Of a DNA stretch of 64,000 nt, positions 27,616 through 35,106 are shown piece after piece; position 1 is the first letter of the stretch, and each line of letters begins with the position of its first letter. The translations under genes were made by a program, and so were the position numbers. The stretch is taken from assembly GCA_045124465.1 (NCBI GenBank), contig JBGVLV010000022.1, positions 69,218-133,217 of the forward strand. The letters run 5' to 3'. The notes below the pieces were generated by a model, which was not told the origin of the DNA, searched no databases, and was given only the letters and a program-made list of their open reading frames with translations. This DNA is from Scatosoma sp045124465 (lineage in GTDB: Bacteria > Bacillota > Clostridia > Christensenellales > Borkfalkiaceae).

Positions 27616-27680
27616 AAAAATGCCTCCAAAACGCGATTTTTATTCGTTTTGAAAATCGGTTTGTTAATAATAAACGAAAA

Positions 27681-27697
27681 GTTTAGCAAAAATAAAC
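27681..27697. promoter_or_regulatory. Candidate operator in the pot operon leader
   Basis: GTTTA (27681-27685) and TAAAC (27693-27697) form an inverted repeat separated by 7 bases, just downstream of the minus-strand -10. An adjacent TAAAC at 27671-27675 gives another half-site. The likely binder is the XRE-cupin protein. Confidence 0.4.
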
Positions 27698-27711
27698 TTC
27701 CGAATGATGAT

Positions 27712-27740
27712 ATTATAGAAAAAAGAGGGGATAATGTCAA
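27712..27740 (-). promoter_or_regulatory. Promoter of the pot operon
   Basis: On the minus strand, TTGACA (27740-27735), 17 bases and TATAAT (27717-27712), a perfect sigma-A consensus. Confidence 0.88.
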
Positions 27741-27781
27741 GCGTTTGAAAGGCGTTTGAAAATATTTTCGAGGATATTTCG

Positions 27782-27815
27782 AAAAAAGAAAACGCCCCGC
27801 GTTTTTTGCGGGACG
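27782..27815 (-). terminator. Second terminator downstream of rpsT
   Basis: On the minus strand, CGTCCCGC / GCGGGGCG (8 bp, one G-T) around AAAAAAC, followed by TTTTCTTTTTT. It backs up the terminator at 27828-27857. Confidence 0.75.
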
Positions 27816-27827
27816 GATAGGGGAACG

Positions 27828-27857
27828 AAAAAAAGGGTCTAACCGTCGGCAGACCCT
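27828..27857 (-). terminator. Terminator after rpsT
   Basis: On the minus strand, stem AGGGTCT / AGACCCT with a 10-base loop and a T run, 32 bases after the rpsT stop. Confidence 0.85.
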
Positions 27858-27888
27858 CATATCCTATATAGGAATAAGTAGTTTCTTA

Positions 27889-28152
27889 TCAGTTCAAAGC
27901 GGCAAGCTTTTTCGCAAGCTTCGCTTTTCTGTTGTTGGCGTTGTTCTTGTGAATGACGCCTTTCGTCACCGCGCCGTCGATCATGGATACGGTTTCGGGA
28001 TAAAGCTTGGTTGCCTCTTCCTTGTTCCCTGCGTTTACGGCGTCGAGGAATTTCTTTACTTGCGTTTTGAGCGCGGATTTGATCGCTTTGTTCTGCATCG
28101 TCTTTTTCTCGATGACCAAAACTCTTTTCTTTGCGGATTTAATATTAGGCAT
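27889..28152 (-). CDS. rpsT: 30S ribosomal protein S20
   Basis: An 87-residue, Lys/Ala-rich protein opening MPNIKSAKKRVLVIEKK with the interior motif NKEEATKLYPETVSMIDGAVTKGVIHKNNANNRKAKLAKKL (positions about 27900-28020), both standard for S20. It binds 16S rRNA early in small-subunit assembly. It is monocistronic, divergent from murI, with its own promoter and double terminator. Confidence 0.97.
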   Translation of the reverse strand: MPNIKSAKKRVLVIEKKTMQNKAIKSALKTQVKKFLDAVNAGNKEEATKLYPETVSMIDGAVTKGVIHKNNANNRKAKLAKKLAALN

Positions 28153-28203
28153 AATGTTCTCCTTGTTCTTCCGATTTTTATTTCAAATTTAATTGCGTAG
28201 ATT

Positions 28204-28232
28204 ATTTTAACATAAATTTTTTCGATTGTAAA
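28204..28232 (-). promoter_or_regulatory. Promoter of rpsT
   Basis: On the minus strand, TTTACA (28232-28227), 17 bases and TAAAAT (28209-28204), about 50 bases before the start codon. Confidence 0.78.
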
Positions 28233-28301
28233 CTGTTTTTCGGGTCAAAAATACGAAAAACGATATTTTTTTAAAAAATTTTACGGTTTCGGGAGGTGGA
28301 T

Positions 28302-29063
28302 ATGCAAACGATCGACGGCGGGATAGCCTTTTTCGACAGCGGGATAGGCGGACTGACCGTGCTTGCCGAGTGCAGGAAATATATTTCAGACGAGGCGTTT
28401 TATTATTACGGCGACAATCTCCACGCGCCTTACGGCAATCTTCCGCCCCGAAAAATTCGGGAATACGTATTCGCCGCATTCGAACGTTTCCGCGCTCTGA
28501 ACGTAAAAGCGGCGGTGGTGGCTTGCAACACGGCGACTTCGCTTTGCGTGGAGAGTCTGCGTGAAAAATATACCTTCCCGATCGTCGGCGCCGAACCCGC
28601 CGTCTTTACCGCGGCGAAAGCGGGCGGCGAGATATTCGTACTCACCACCCGCGCCACGTACGAGAGCGGACGGTTTCATATCCTCTGCGAAAACGCCGAA
28701 CAAAAATTCCGCGGCGCAAAGCTCCGGCTCTTTCCCTGCGACGCGCTCGCGGGGGAGATAGAAAAACATTTATTCGATAAAGAATATACGTACGCGCATT
28801 GTCTGCCCAAAGGCGACCCCGCCTCCGTCGTACTCGGTTGCACCCATTACGTATATTTGAAAGAACGGATCGCCGCCTATTATAATTGTAGGGTCTACGA
28901 CGGCAACGAGGGCATGGCTCGCCGTTTGGTGACCCTTATCGGCAAGACGGACAGGGATACGCGACCACCGCTGACCCCGACCCCGAAAAACCCGCCGATT
29001 TCCTTTTTAGGGGACGCCGCGAAGACAAATAAACACGTTTTTGAACAAATGTTCGGAAAATGA
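28302..29063 (+). CDS. murI: Glutamate racemase
   Basis: A 253-residue enzyme making D-glutamate for peptidoglycan. Both catalytic Cys motifs are present: VVACNTAT and VVLGCTHY; also FDSGIGGLTV at the N-terminus and YYGDNLHAPYG. I use the ATG at 28302; a GTG two codons upstream lies inside the GGGAGGTGG ribosome site. Placed just before the dcw cluster, it supports the same pathway as murD, which adds the D-Glu. Confidence 0.95.
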   Translation: MQTIDGGIAFFDSGIGGLTVLAECRKYISDEAFYYYGDNLHAPYGNLPPRKIREYVFAAFERFRALNVKAAVVACNTATSLCVESLREKYTFPIVGAEPAVFTAAKAGGEIFVLTTRATYESGRFHILCENAEQKFRGAKLRLFPCDALAGEIEKHLFDKEYTYAHCLPKGDPASVVLGCTHYVYLKERIAAYYNCRVYDGNEGMARRLVTLIGKTDRDTRPPLTPTPKNPPISFLGDAAKTNKHVFEQMFGK

Positions 29064-29086
29064 GGGCTTTTGAGGGCAAAAAGTGG
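29062..29086 (+). repeat. 10-bp-period GAGGG/AGTGG repeats after murI
   Basis: GAGGG at 29062 and 29072 and AGTGG at 29082 recur at 10-base steps, one helical turn, right after the murI stop and about 55 bases upstream of the mraZ -35 element. They could be additional MraZ-type half-sites; function is not shown. Confidence 0.4.
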
Positions 29087-29137
29087 TTAAAAAAGCCAAA
29101 AATTTAAAAGTTTTTTGAAAAATTTACCTTAAAATTA

Positions 29138-29167
29138 TTGACAAATGGTCAAAAGTGGTTGTATAAT
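29138..29167 (+). promoter_or_regulatory. mraZ (dcw) promoter with putative MraZ boxes in its spacer
   Basis: TTGACA (29138-29143), 18 bases and TATAAT (29162-29167). Inside the spacer, TGGTC (29146-29150) and TGGTT (29156-29160) are repeated with a 5-base gap. Known MraZ sites are TGGGN repeats with 5-base gaps in E. coli and AAAGTG-type repeats in Mycoplasma; here the second box is also part of AAAGTGG. Binding would block RNA polymerase, giving autorepression. Confidence 0.8.
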
Positions 29168-29222
29168 AGTATCAACAGTAATTGTTGACGCTGAATGAAA
29201 AGGAATGAGGAGGTAAAGCAAA

Positions 29223-29648
29223 GTGTTTAAAGGCGTATTCGAACACCAGTTGGACGATAAGAACCGTTTGCGTATTCCCTCCAAGTTCAAAAAGGAACTG
29301 ACGGGAGAGCACGGCGAAAGGGCGTACAGCTTTTTCAGAGGTATGAACCGTTGTATCTGCGTTATGGCGGACGACGATCTGGACGAAACGCTCGGTTCGT
29401 TGGCGGAGGAAGGCATTTCCGAAAGCTCGCCGGCGTCCACGTTGTTCTTCGGAAGTATCTTTTCGGCGGAAGAAGACGCGCAGGGCAGAGTGGTCTTGCC
29501 GTCGGCGCTCAAAAAGATGGCGGGTATCAATAAGAATATCGTAACGCTCGGTCGAGGGAAACGTTTGGAGATCTGGTCGGCGGAACGGTACGAGGCGTAT
29601 TTGGAGGGTATCGACTACGACGCGGAGTTGAAGAAACTGGGGATTTAA
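29223..29648 (+). CDS. mraZ: Transcriptional regulator MraZ
   Basis: A 141-residue AbrB-like protein with two MraZ repeats; each should contain a DxKxR loop: DDKNRLRIPSKF near the N-terminus and EDAQGRVVLPSALK in the second half. The start is GTG, 9 bases after GGAGG. MraZ represses the dcw operon it heads by binding repeats in the promoter. Confidence 0.95.
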   Translation: MFKGVFEHQLDDKNRLRIPSKFKKELTGEHGERAYSFFRGMNRCICVMADDDLDETLGSLAEEGISESSPASTLFFGSIFSAEEDAQGRVVLPSALKKMAGINKNIVTLGRGKRLEIWSAERYEAYLEGIDYDAELKKLGI

Positions 29649-29663
29649 CAGAGGAACGGAAAA

Positions 29664-30602
29664 ATGTTGGAGTTTTCGCACAAACCCGTAATGAAAGAAG
29701 AATGTATGCAGGGGCTGGCTTTAAAAGACGGCGGCGTGTATTTCGACGGTACGGTCGGCGGAGGCGGACATTCCTACGAGATCCTCAAACGTACTTTTCC
29801 AAGCGGTCGGCTGATCGCGACCGACCTCGACGACGAGGCGATCGCGGCGGCGAATAAACGGCTGTCGGAGTTTTCGGGTCGATTCGAGATATATAAATCC
29901 AACTATAAGGACTTCGCTCCCGTACTCGATAGGGCGGGTGTGGACAAGCTCGACGGCGCTATCCTCGATTTCGGAATATCCTCCCATCAGATAGACGACG
30001 AGGAAAGAGGATTTTCCTACCGAATGGCGGACGCGCCTTTGGATATGCGTATGGACAGGCAATCGCCGCTCACGGCGGAGATCGTACTCAACACCTATCC
30101 CGAGGACAAGCTTGCGAGGATACTCAAAACGTACGGCGAAGAAACGTTCGCGAAACAGATAGCGCGAAACGTCGTCAAATACAGAGAGAACAAACCTTTG
30201 AAAACGTCGGGCGAATTTTCGGAGATCATTCAGAAAAGTATTCCCGCGAAATTCCGTTACGGCGCACCGTGCGAACGAAAAAGCTTTCAAGCGCTCAGGA
30301 TCGAGGTCAACGGCGAACTCGACGGTTTGTACGAACTGGTGACTTCGCTTACAAGACGGTTGAAAAAGGGCGGGCGTATCGTCATTTTAACGTTCCAGTC
30401 CTTGGAGGACAGGATCGTAAAAGAGGCGTTTCGGGAACTGGAAAACCCGTGCACTTGTCCCGGTAACTTCCCCGTCTGCGTATGCGGAAAGAAACCGGAA
30501 ATAAAAATAATCACGAAAAAGCCGATCACGGCGGGAGAAGAAGAACTTCTCGAAAATTCGAGAAGTAAATGCGCAAAACTCAGAATAGCGGAAAAAATTT
30601 GA
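29664..30602 (+). CDS. rsmH: 16S rRNA (cytosine1402-N4)-methyltransferase RsmH
   Basis: A 312-residue SAM-dependent methyltransferase that methylates C1402 in the decoding centre. Characteristic segments are FSHKPVMKEE, GTVGGGGHSYEIL (SAM loop), LDFGISSHQID and the C-terminal CTCPGNFPVCVCG/KPITAGEEE stretch. Second gene of dcw, 15 bases after mraZ. Confidence 0.97.
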   Translation: MLEFSHKPVMKEECMQGLALKDGGVYFDGTVGGGGHSYEILKRTFPSGRLIATDLDDEAIAAANKRLSEFSGRFEIYKSNYKDFAPVLDRAGVDKLDGAILDFGISSHQIDDEERGFSYRMADAPLDMRMDRQSPLTAEIVLNTYPEDKLARILKTYGEETFAKQIARNVVKYRENKPLKTSGEFSEIIQKSIPAKFRYGAPCERKSFQALRIEVNGELDGLYELVTSLTRRLKKGGRIVILTFQSLEDRIVKEAFRELENPCTCPGNFPVCVCGKKPEIKIITKKPITAGEEELLENSRSKCAKLRIAEKI

Positions 30603-30666
30603 AAAATACCCAAGAAAGATAAGTAGGGAAAACAGGGAAAAACGATAAGAACGGAGGAGCGGAAAT

Positions 30667-31317
30667 ATGGCAACGCTAATGGACAAAAGAATTGATTATT
30701 TGACCGAAGATAAACAAGCGCAGTTACATAACGCGCAGATCAAGGAACGCTATCGTCGCTTACAGAGCGCAGAGGCGGATCAGTTTGATTCCGAAACGGA
30801 GATGCGCAGCGAAACGGAATATACCGTTCGCGCGTCCGTTCTTGCGCCCGAAAGACCCGCCGTTGCGGATACGCCCGTCACCGAGCAAACGCCGCAAGTG
30901 ACGGAATTCGTCCGCGAAAAGATCGATTCTCCCGTTTTTACGACGGAAAAATTCGACAGGGCGGGCGCGATCGAACAGGAACGCAACTATGCGCCCGTCG
31001 TTATGCCCGCGCCCGTGGAAATGCCCGTGCAGGCGCAAGCGCCCGCGGCGGTCGTTTCGACGGAAACGCAGTATTCGCTCAGCCGTATGGCGAAAATGGT
31101 AATGGCGGCGTTCGCGGCGGTGGTCGTGCTGATGTTGACGCTCATTTGCGTGAATACGCAGATATTGAGCCGTAAATCGGCGGAGCTTAAAGATCTCGAA
31201 CGGCAAAGACAGGAACTCGTCGAACGTAACGAGGAGATACAGCGCCGTATCGAGGACGCGCAGTCGGAAGAAACCATTCGCGAATATGCGATCTCGAATG
31301 GTATGATTCAGGGATAA
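30667..31317 (+). CDS. ftsL: FtsL-like septal protein with unusually long cytosolic N-tail
   Basis: 216 residues with one membrane helix at about 143-164, followed by a coiled coil (168-200) and the FtsL/DivIC-type ending ETIREYAISNGMI. Position between rsmH and the PBP gene is that of ftsL. The cytosolic part is about 140 residues, against some 30-60 in most FtsL proteins, and is rich in Glu, Thr, Pro and Val, so probably disordered. FtsL links FtsQ and FtsB/DivIC with the FtsW-FtsI synthase at the septum. Strong ribosome site GGAGGAGCGG. Confidence 0.8.
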   Translation: MATLMDKRIDYLTEDKQAQLHNAQIKERYRRLQSAEADQFDSETEMRSETEYTVRASVLAPERPAVADTPVTEQTPQVTEFVREKIDSPVFTTEKFDRAGAIEQERNYAPVVMPAPVEMPVQAQAPAAVVSTETQYSLSRMAKMVMAAFAAVVVLMLTLICVNTQILSRKSAELKDLERQRQELVERNEEIQRRIEDAQSEETIREYAISNGMIQG

Positions 31318-31358
31318 AACTAATAGAATAATACAAAGAACCTTGAAGGAGGTCTTGT

Positions 31359-33119
31359 ATTATCAAGCGATTTAAATCAAATAAAGAATATTCCATATCT
31401 GTTTTACGAAAGAGGTTGTTGGCAGTCAGTCTGGCGATAACCTTTCTTTTTTGTATTTTATGCGGTCGGTTCTTTTACGTGCAGGTCGTTTGGCAGGAAG
31501 AACTCAACTACCGCGCTCTCGATCAATGGACAAGGGAAATACCCATCGTCGCGGAACGCGGCAAGATAACCGATCGCAACGGCGTGGTGCTTGCCGACAA
31601 TACGACGGCGTATACGGTGTTCGCGCGCTCGAACGCCATTTCGGATAAATCCGAGGCGGCGACCTTGCTTGCAGACGCGCTCGGCGGCGACTCGGCGGCG
31701 ATATACGAAAAGCTGACCAAGAAAAAAGCCTCGGAGATCACCATTGCGAAAAAAGTGAGCAAAGAAAATATCGAAACGCTCGCCTCGCAGACGATAGAGG
31801 GGGTGTACTATTCGCGCGACAATATCCGTTTCTATCCCAAAAATTCCGCGCTCTGCCAGGTGCTCGGATTCACCTCGTCCGACAACGTGGGTACGACGGG
31901 CGTGGAGAAATATTACGATAAGTATTTGGCGGGCGAGAACGGGGAACTGCTTTACGAAACCGACCTTGTCGGAATAGAGATCGAGAACAGCGTGGCTACG
32001 TATTTGCCCGCCGAGGACGGATATAACGTGGAACTTACGATCGACTACGGCATACAGGAGATCGTGGAAAGTGCGCTCGCGCGTACGGCGGCGAGCTATT
32101 CGCCTACGTCCGCCTCGTGTATCGTGCTCGACGTCAATACGTTCGAGATACTCGCGATCGGGAACTATCCTTCTTACGATCTCAACGACGTGCCGAGAAA
32201 CGATTCGGCTCTGCTCAATTCCCAGTCCAGAAACACGCTCGTCTGCGATATTTACGAACCGGGATCAACGTTCAAGATCATCACGTCCGCGGCGAATATC
32301 GAGGAATATTTGCAGGGCAATACCAAAGCGTTTTCGACGAATTACGTGTTCCCCAGCTCCCGTACCCGTTCGGTAGACGGTACGACGGTAAAATGTTGGA
32401 GCAATCACGCCAACGGCAAGCATTGCAACCAAACCCTTGCGGAGGCGTTGAATAACAGTTGTAACCCCTGTTTCACGGATATGGCGTTGTCGCTCGGCAA
32501 AAATACCTTTTATAAATATCTTTCGGCGTTCGGATTCGGTCATAAGACGGGCGTGGATTACAGCGGCGAGGCGTACGGTCTGTTGTTGCCCGAAACGGCG
32601 GTCCGCGATTGCGATCTTGCGCGTATCGGATTCGGACAGACGATCGCCGTGTCGGGTATCCAGCTCGCTTGCGCTACGGCGTCAGCGGTCAACGGCGGGT
32701 ATTACTATACGCCGCATCTGGTAAAGCGGATCTACGCCAACGACGGGTATGTGGCGATGGAGGCGAGCAACGAGGTCAAAAACCGTACGATAAGCGAGCA
32801 AGCGTCCAAGATACTCGCGGGTATGCTCGAAGGGGTCGTCAAAGACGGTAGCGGAAAAAAAGCGTACATAGACGGCTACCGTATCGGCGGCAAAACGGGT
32901 ACGGCGCAAAAATACGAGAACGGCAGGATCGCCGCGGGAAAATACGTTTCCTCGTTCGTGGGGTTTTTCCCTGCCGACGCGCCGAAATACCTTGCGCTTG
33001 TGGTGGCGGACGAACCGCAGGGCGCGTATTACGGCAGCGTGGTGGCGGCGCCATGCGCAAGAGAAATTTTTCAATCGATCATCGATTTGAAGCACATTCC
33101 CCGCCATGCCGCTGAATAA
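31359..33119 (+). CDS. ftsI: Class B penicillin-binding protein (FtsI/SpoVD type), probable ATT start
   Basis: 586 residues if read from ATT at 31359. Single N-terminal membrane helix, dimerisation domain, then transpeptidase motifs: S303-T-F-K, S-C-N in NNSCNPCF, and KTG in GGKTGTAQ. It crosslinks septal peptidoglycan with FtsW. Start choice: AAGGAGGT (31346-31353) stands 5 bases before ATT, and that reading gives a normal basic tail (IKRFKSNKEYSISVLRKR). The first conventional in-frame start, TTG at 31416, has only AGAGG touching it and would cut into the anchor. The last residues (KHIPRHAAE) differ from the orphan copy at 37705-37926. Confidence 0.9.
   Translation: MIKRFKSNKEYSISVLRKRLLAVSLAITFLFCILCGRFFYVQVVWQEELNYRALDQWTREIPIVAERGKITDRNGVVLADNTTAYTVFARSNAISDKSEAATLLADALGGDSAAIYEKLTKKKASEITIAKKVSKENIETLASQTIEGVYYSRDNIRFYPKNSALCQVLGFTSSDNVGTTGVEKYYDKYLAGENGELLYETDLVGIEIENSVATYLPAEDGYNVELTIDYGIQEIVESALARTAASYSPTSASCIVLDVNTFEILAIGNYPSYDLNDVPRNDSALLNSQSRNTLVCDIYEPGSTFKIITSAANIEEYLQGNTKAFSTNYVFPSSRTRSVDGTTVKCWSNHANGKHCNQTLAEALNNSCNPCFTDMALSLGKNTFYKYLSAFGFGHKTGVDYSGEAYGLLLPETAVRDCDLARIGFGQTIAVSGIQLACATASAVNGGYYYTPHLVKRIYANDGYVAMEASNEVKNRTISEQASKILAGMLEGVVKDGSGKKAYIDGYRIGGKTGTAQKYENGRIAAGKYVSSFVGFFPADAPKYLALVVADEPQGAYYGSVVAAPCAREIFQSIIDLKHIPRHAAE
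32898..32962 (+). repeat. 65-base block identical to 37714-37778 (left copy)
   Basis: Starting at the Gly codon of the PBP KTG motif, 65 bases are identical to the orphan PBP fragment; outside the block the copies diverge, including silent changes in the AAA ACG / AAG ACA codons just before it. This is the pattern of a recombination junction, an attachment-like core or a gene-conversion tract. Confidence 0.8.
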
Positions 33120-33168
33120 AACGAACGGCAAACGTACGCGCGATAACGTACGGTGAGCAAAAAAGTAA

Positions 33169-33499
33169 ATAGCGCTTAACGACGGCTATGACAGCGAAGA
33201 CGAGCGCGCTGCCGATTTTGCGTCGTTAAAGAATTACTTTAACGAACTATATGCAAAAGATACTTCGAGAAAAATCCGTTCTATATTGAATATGAAAGCG
33301 CAGAACGGTGAACTGAGAAATACCGTTTTTCCTATTTTCGGATATACGTATAACGACGCTTTCGAACGGATACCCGACGCGGAAACCGCGCCTATCGTGC
33401 AACTGATTTATAAGAAACTGCTGGAATTTGGTTCTACGGGAATGGTCGCTAAGTATCTGACGGAGCAAAAAATTAAAACGCCGCGCTATTATAACGCGG
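33169..33499 (+). pseudogene. Large serine recombinase, middle fragment
   Basis: An open frame reading LNDGYDSEDERAADF and then FNELYAKDTSRKIR is typical of the linker after the catalytic domain. The recombinase (PF07508-type) domain follows, with FGYTYNDAFERIPDAETAPI and VAKYLTEQKIKTPRYYN. The whole N-terminal catalytic domain with its Ser is missing; a stop codon lies immediately upstream (33166-33168). At about 33499 the match ends abruptly and transposase sequence begins in another frame, so a deletion fused the two. Confidence 0.8.
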
Positions 33500-33864
33500 A
33501 TGCTGAAAGCGATCCATGCGCAGGAGAGCAAAGAATCGGCGAGAAAGAAGGCAAAGGACGTGGTAGAGGCGCTGAAAGGCATGAGGTTAAAGGAAGCGGC
33601 GAAAAAGGTAGAAGAATCGATAGAAGAGACGCTGACTTATATGGAATTTCCCACGCAACATTGGCTGAAAATACGTACGAATAACGTGATAGAGCGAATG
33701 AACCGTGAGATACGGAGACGGACGCGAGTGGTGGGAGCTTTTCCGGACGGGAAATCGGCGTTGATGCTTGTATGCGCGAGACTGCGATAGTATCGGGAAA
33801 AGATTGGGGAACGAAAAGATATTTGTGCATGAAATATCTGTACGAAACGGAGCAAGTAGCATAG
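33500..33864 (+). pseudogene. IS256-family (Mutator) transposase, C-terminal remnant with frameshift
   Basis: Encodes FPTQHWLKIRTNNVIERMNREI and RRRTRVVGAFPDGKSALMLVCARLR, the highly conserved end of IS256-type transposases with the final catalytic Glu region. The N-terminal half with the two catalytic Asp is absent. The frame breaks at a TAG (33788-33790); restoring one base there continues as YVSGKDWGTKRYLCMKYL and ends naturally at 33864. It is therefore truncated and frameshifted, and inactive. Confidence 0.85.
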
Positions 33865-33881
33865 AATTTCGTGCTGACGGA

Positions 33882-33918
33882 GTCAAGGATAAGAACGAGC
33901 AGCTGCGCTGTCCTTGAC
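33882..33918. repeat. Inverted repeat after the transposase remnant
   Basis: GTCAAGGA (33882-33889) and TCCTTGAC (33911-33918) around 21 bases, 17 bases past the ancestral transposase stop. It may mark the end of the insertion sequence or its terminator; no partner end is present on the other side. Confidence 0.4.
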
Positions 33919-34039
33919 ACCGCCGCCCCGAAATGCCGGTGAGCAACTAACGAGGCTAAACGCCTCGCCTTAGGCAATTTCAAATTATTTCTGTTTTATC
34001 AGTTTCAATTTTGCGAAAAATGCTTGACAGTACCCGATT

Positions 34040-34543
34040 GTGTCGGTCAGAGGATACGAGCCGATATGGACGGTATTCACGCCGTCGTATGAACTGAAAA
34101 AGACGTACTTCCCCGAAGGGAAAGCGGCAATCGGCAAACGCGAAGCGGTGCTGTTCGAGAAAGAGAAATACGTTTTCGATATATCGGGCGAGAGCGGACA
34201 ATCCATGGAAGATAAGATCAATGAGGTTATCGAAGAACGCGAAGCCGAGAAAGCGGAAATGCTTGAGAAAGACAAAGAACGACGCGTCGCCGAGTTGACG
34301 AAAAAGTGGGACGACGTGGAAGCGGAACTGCAACGCGTGGTAGATAACGTTTGTCATTATCTTGACGGAACGGACGAAAAGGCTCTGCGCCAAGCGTCAT
34401 ACGAAAATAAAGCGCGATTGCTTCTGATGATTACCGAAAACTATCAAAGGAGCATTGCGGACGAAATCAGAGTGGCGGCAGACAAGATACAACTTGAACT
34501 TCTGCCGAAAATGAAAGAATATCAGGAACAAGCCAAAAGATAG
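34040..34543 (+). CDS. Coiled-coil protein of unknown function
   Basis: 167 residues from a GTG start; a stop codon lies 15 bases upstream. I do not recognise a family. The first 50 residues look globular (RGYEPIWTVFTPSYELKK, with Tyr/Phe/Pro). From about 55 the protein is a highly charged helix rich in Glu and Lys (EDKINEVIEEREAEKAEMLEKDKERR), likely a coiled coil. No signal peptide or membrane segment. No good ribosome site is visible, so it may be the tail of a longer ancestral gene. It is followed 16 bases later by the secreted-protein gene. Confidence 0.5.
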   Translation: MSVRGYEPIWTVFTPSYELKKTYFPEGKAAIGKREAVLFEKEKYVFDISGESGQSMEDKINEVIEEREAEKAEMLEKDKERRVAELTKKWDDVEAELQRVVDNVCHYLDGTDEKALRQASYENKARLLLMITENYQRSIADEIRVAADKIQLELLPKMKEYQEQAKR

Positions 34544-34559
34544 CTTGAAAGGAGGAACA

Positions 34560-34886
34560 TTGAAACACAAACATACACTTTTGCTGTCGGCGTTGATGCT
34601 GACGGCATTGACGAGCGTATTTGTCGGAACGGGCGCGACGGCGTATGCCGCCGAGGTCTGTCCGCACGAATACGAGGAACATATCGTTGAGGCAACCTGC
34701 ACGGAAATGGGTTATACGGAGTTCGTTTGCAGTCTTTGCGGCGAAGGTTACAAGGACAACTACACCGAAGCCAAGGGGCATACCTATACCGAAACGGAAA
34801 CGCAGGCGAACGCGGTAACGGGGCTGATTGAAAGCGAATATGTTAACGGGGCGGATGTGCCCGTCAACGGCGGTTTTTATGTTTGA
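34560..34886 (+). CDS. Small secreted protein with a CxxC (zinc-ribbon-like) repeat unit
   Basis: 108 residues from TTG at 34560, after AGGAGG. The N-terminus is a clear signal peptide (KHKHTLLLSALMLTALTSV, cleavage near AYA-AE). The mature part holds one unit of a Clostridia surface-protein motif: CPHEYEEHIVEATCTEMGY followed by FVCSLCGEGYKDNYTEAKGH. Such units usually occur in tandem in long cell-surface proteins. The ending NGADVPVNGGFYV may be a truncation, since no anchor follows. Function unknown. Confidence 0.65.
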   Translation: MKHKHTLLLSALMLTALTSVFVGTGATAYAAEVCPHEYEEHIVEATCTEMGYTEFVCSLCGEGYKDNYTEAKGHTYTETETQANAVTGLIESEYVNGADVPVNGGFYV

Positions 34887-35106
34887 CGGCGTAATTGCTT
34901 TTTGCCGTTGAGGAAAAAAAAGGGGCGGTTGCCTTATTGTTTGAAAATTTTCAAACAGAAAACAAGTTGCGCCCCTCATGCGCCTCGCTGTTGCTCGGCA
35001 CCTTTTTCCCCCCCCCTGCGGGAAGGCATGAAGAGGCTGACTATTTTATGCAGGCAAGAGAAAAAGAAAAAAATTAAAAAAACTTGTGAAAACGAGGTGA
35101 AATTGC
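34887..35106. other. Non-coding stretch of the island with nested palindrome
   Basis: No convincing gene. A perfect 20-bp palindrome, TGTTTGAAAATTTTCAAACA (34938-34957), is nested in an outer pair GGGGCG (34922-34927) / CGCCCC (34970-34975), making a long cruciform-capable hairpin. A homopolymeric tract of T then C follows (about 35004-35016), then an A-rich region. Short open frames here look accidental. Confidence 0.5.

Noticed and set aside
28296..28301. GTG at 28296 as murI start
   Set aside because: It lies within the GGGAGGTGG ribosome site; the ATG at 28302 is correctly spaced.
33486..33684. Continuation of the recombinase frame past 33499
   Set aside because: After YYNA the residues (Gly, Arg, Lys and Glu-rich) match no recombinase, while another frame encodes a clear IS256 transposase end; the open frame is read-through of foreign sequence.
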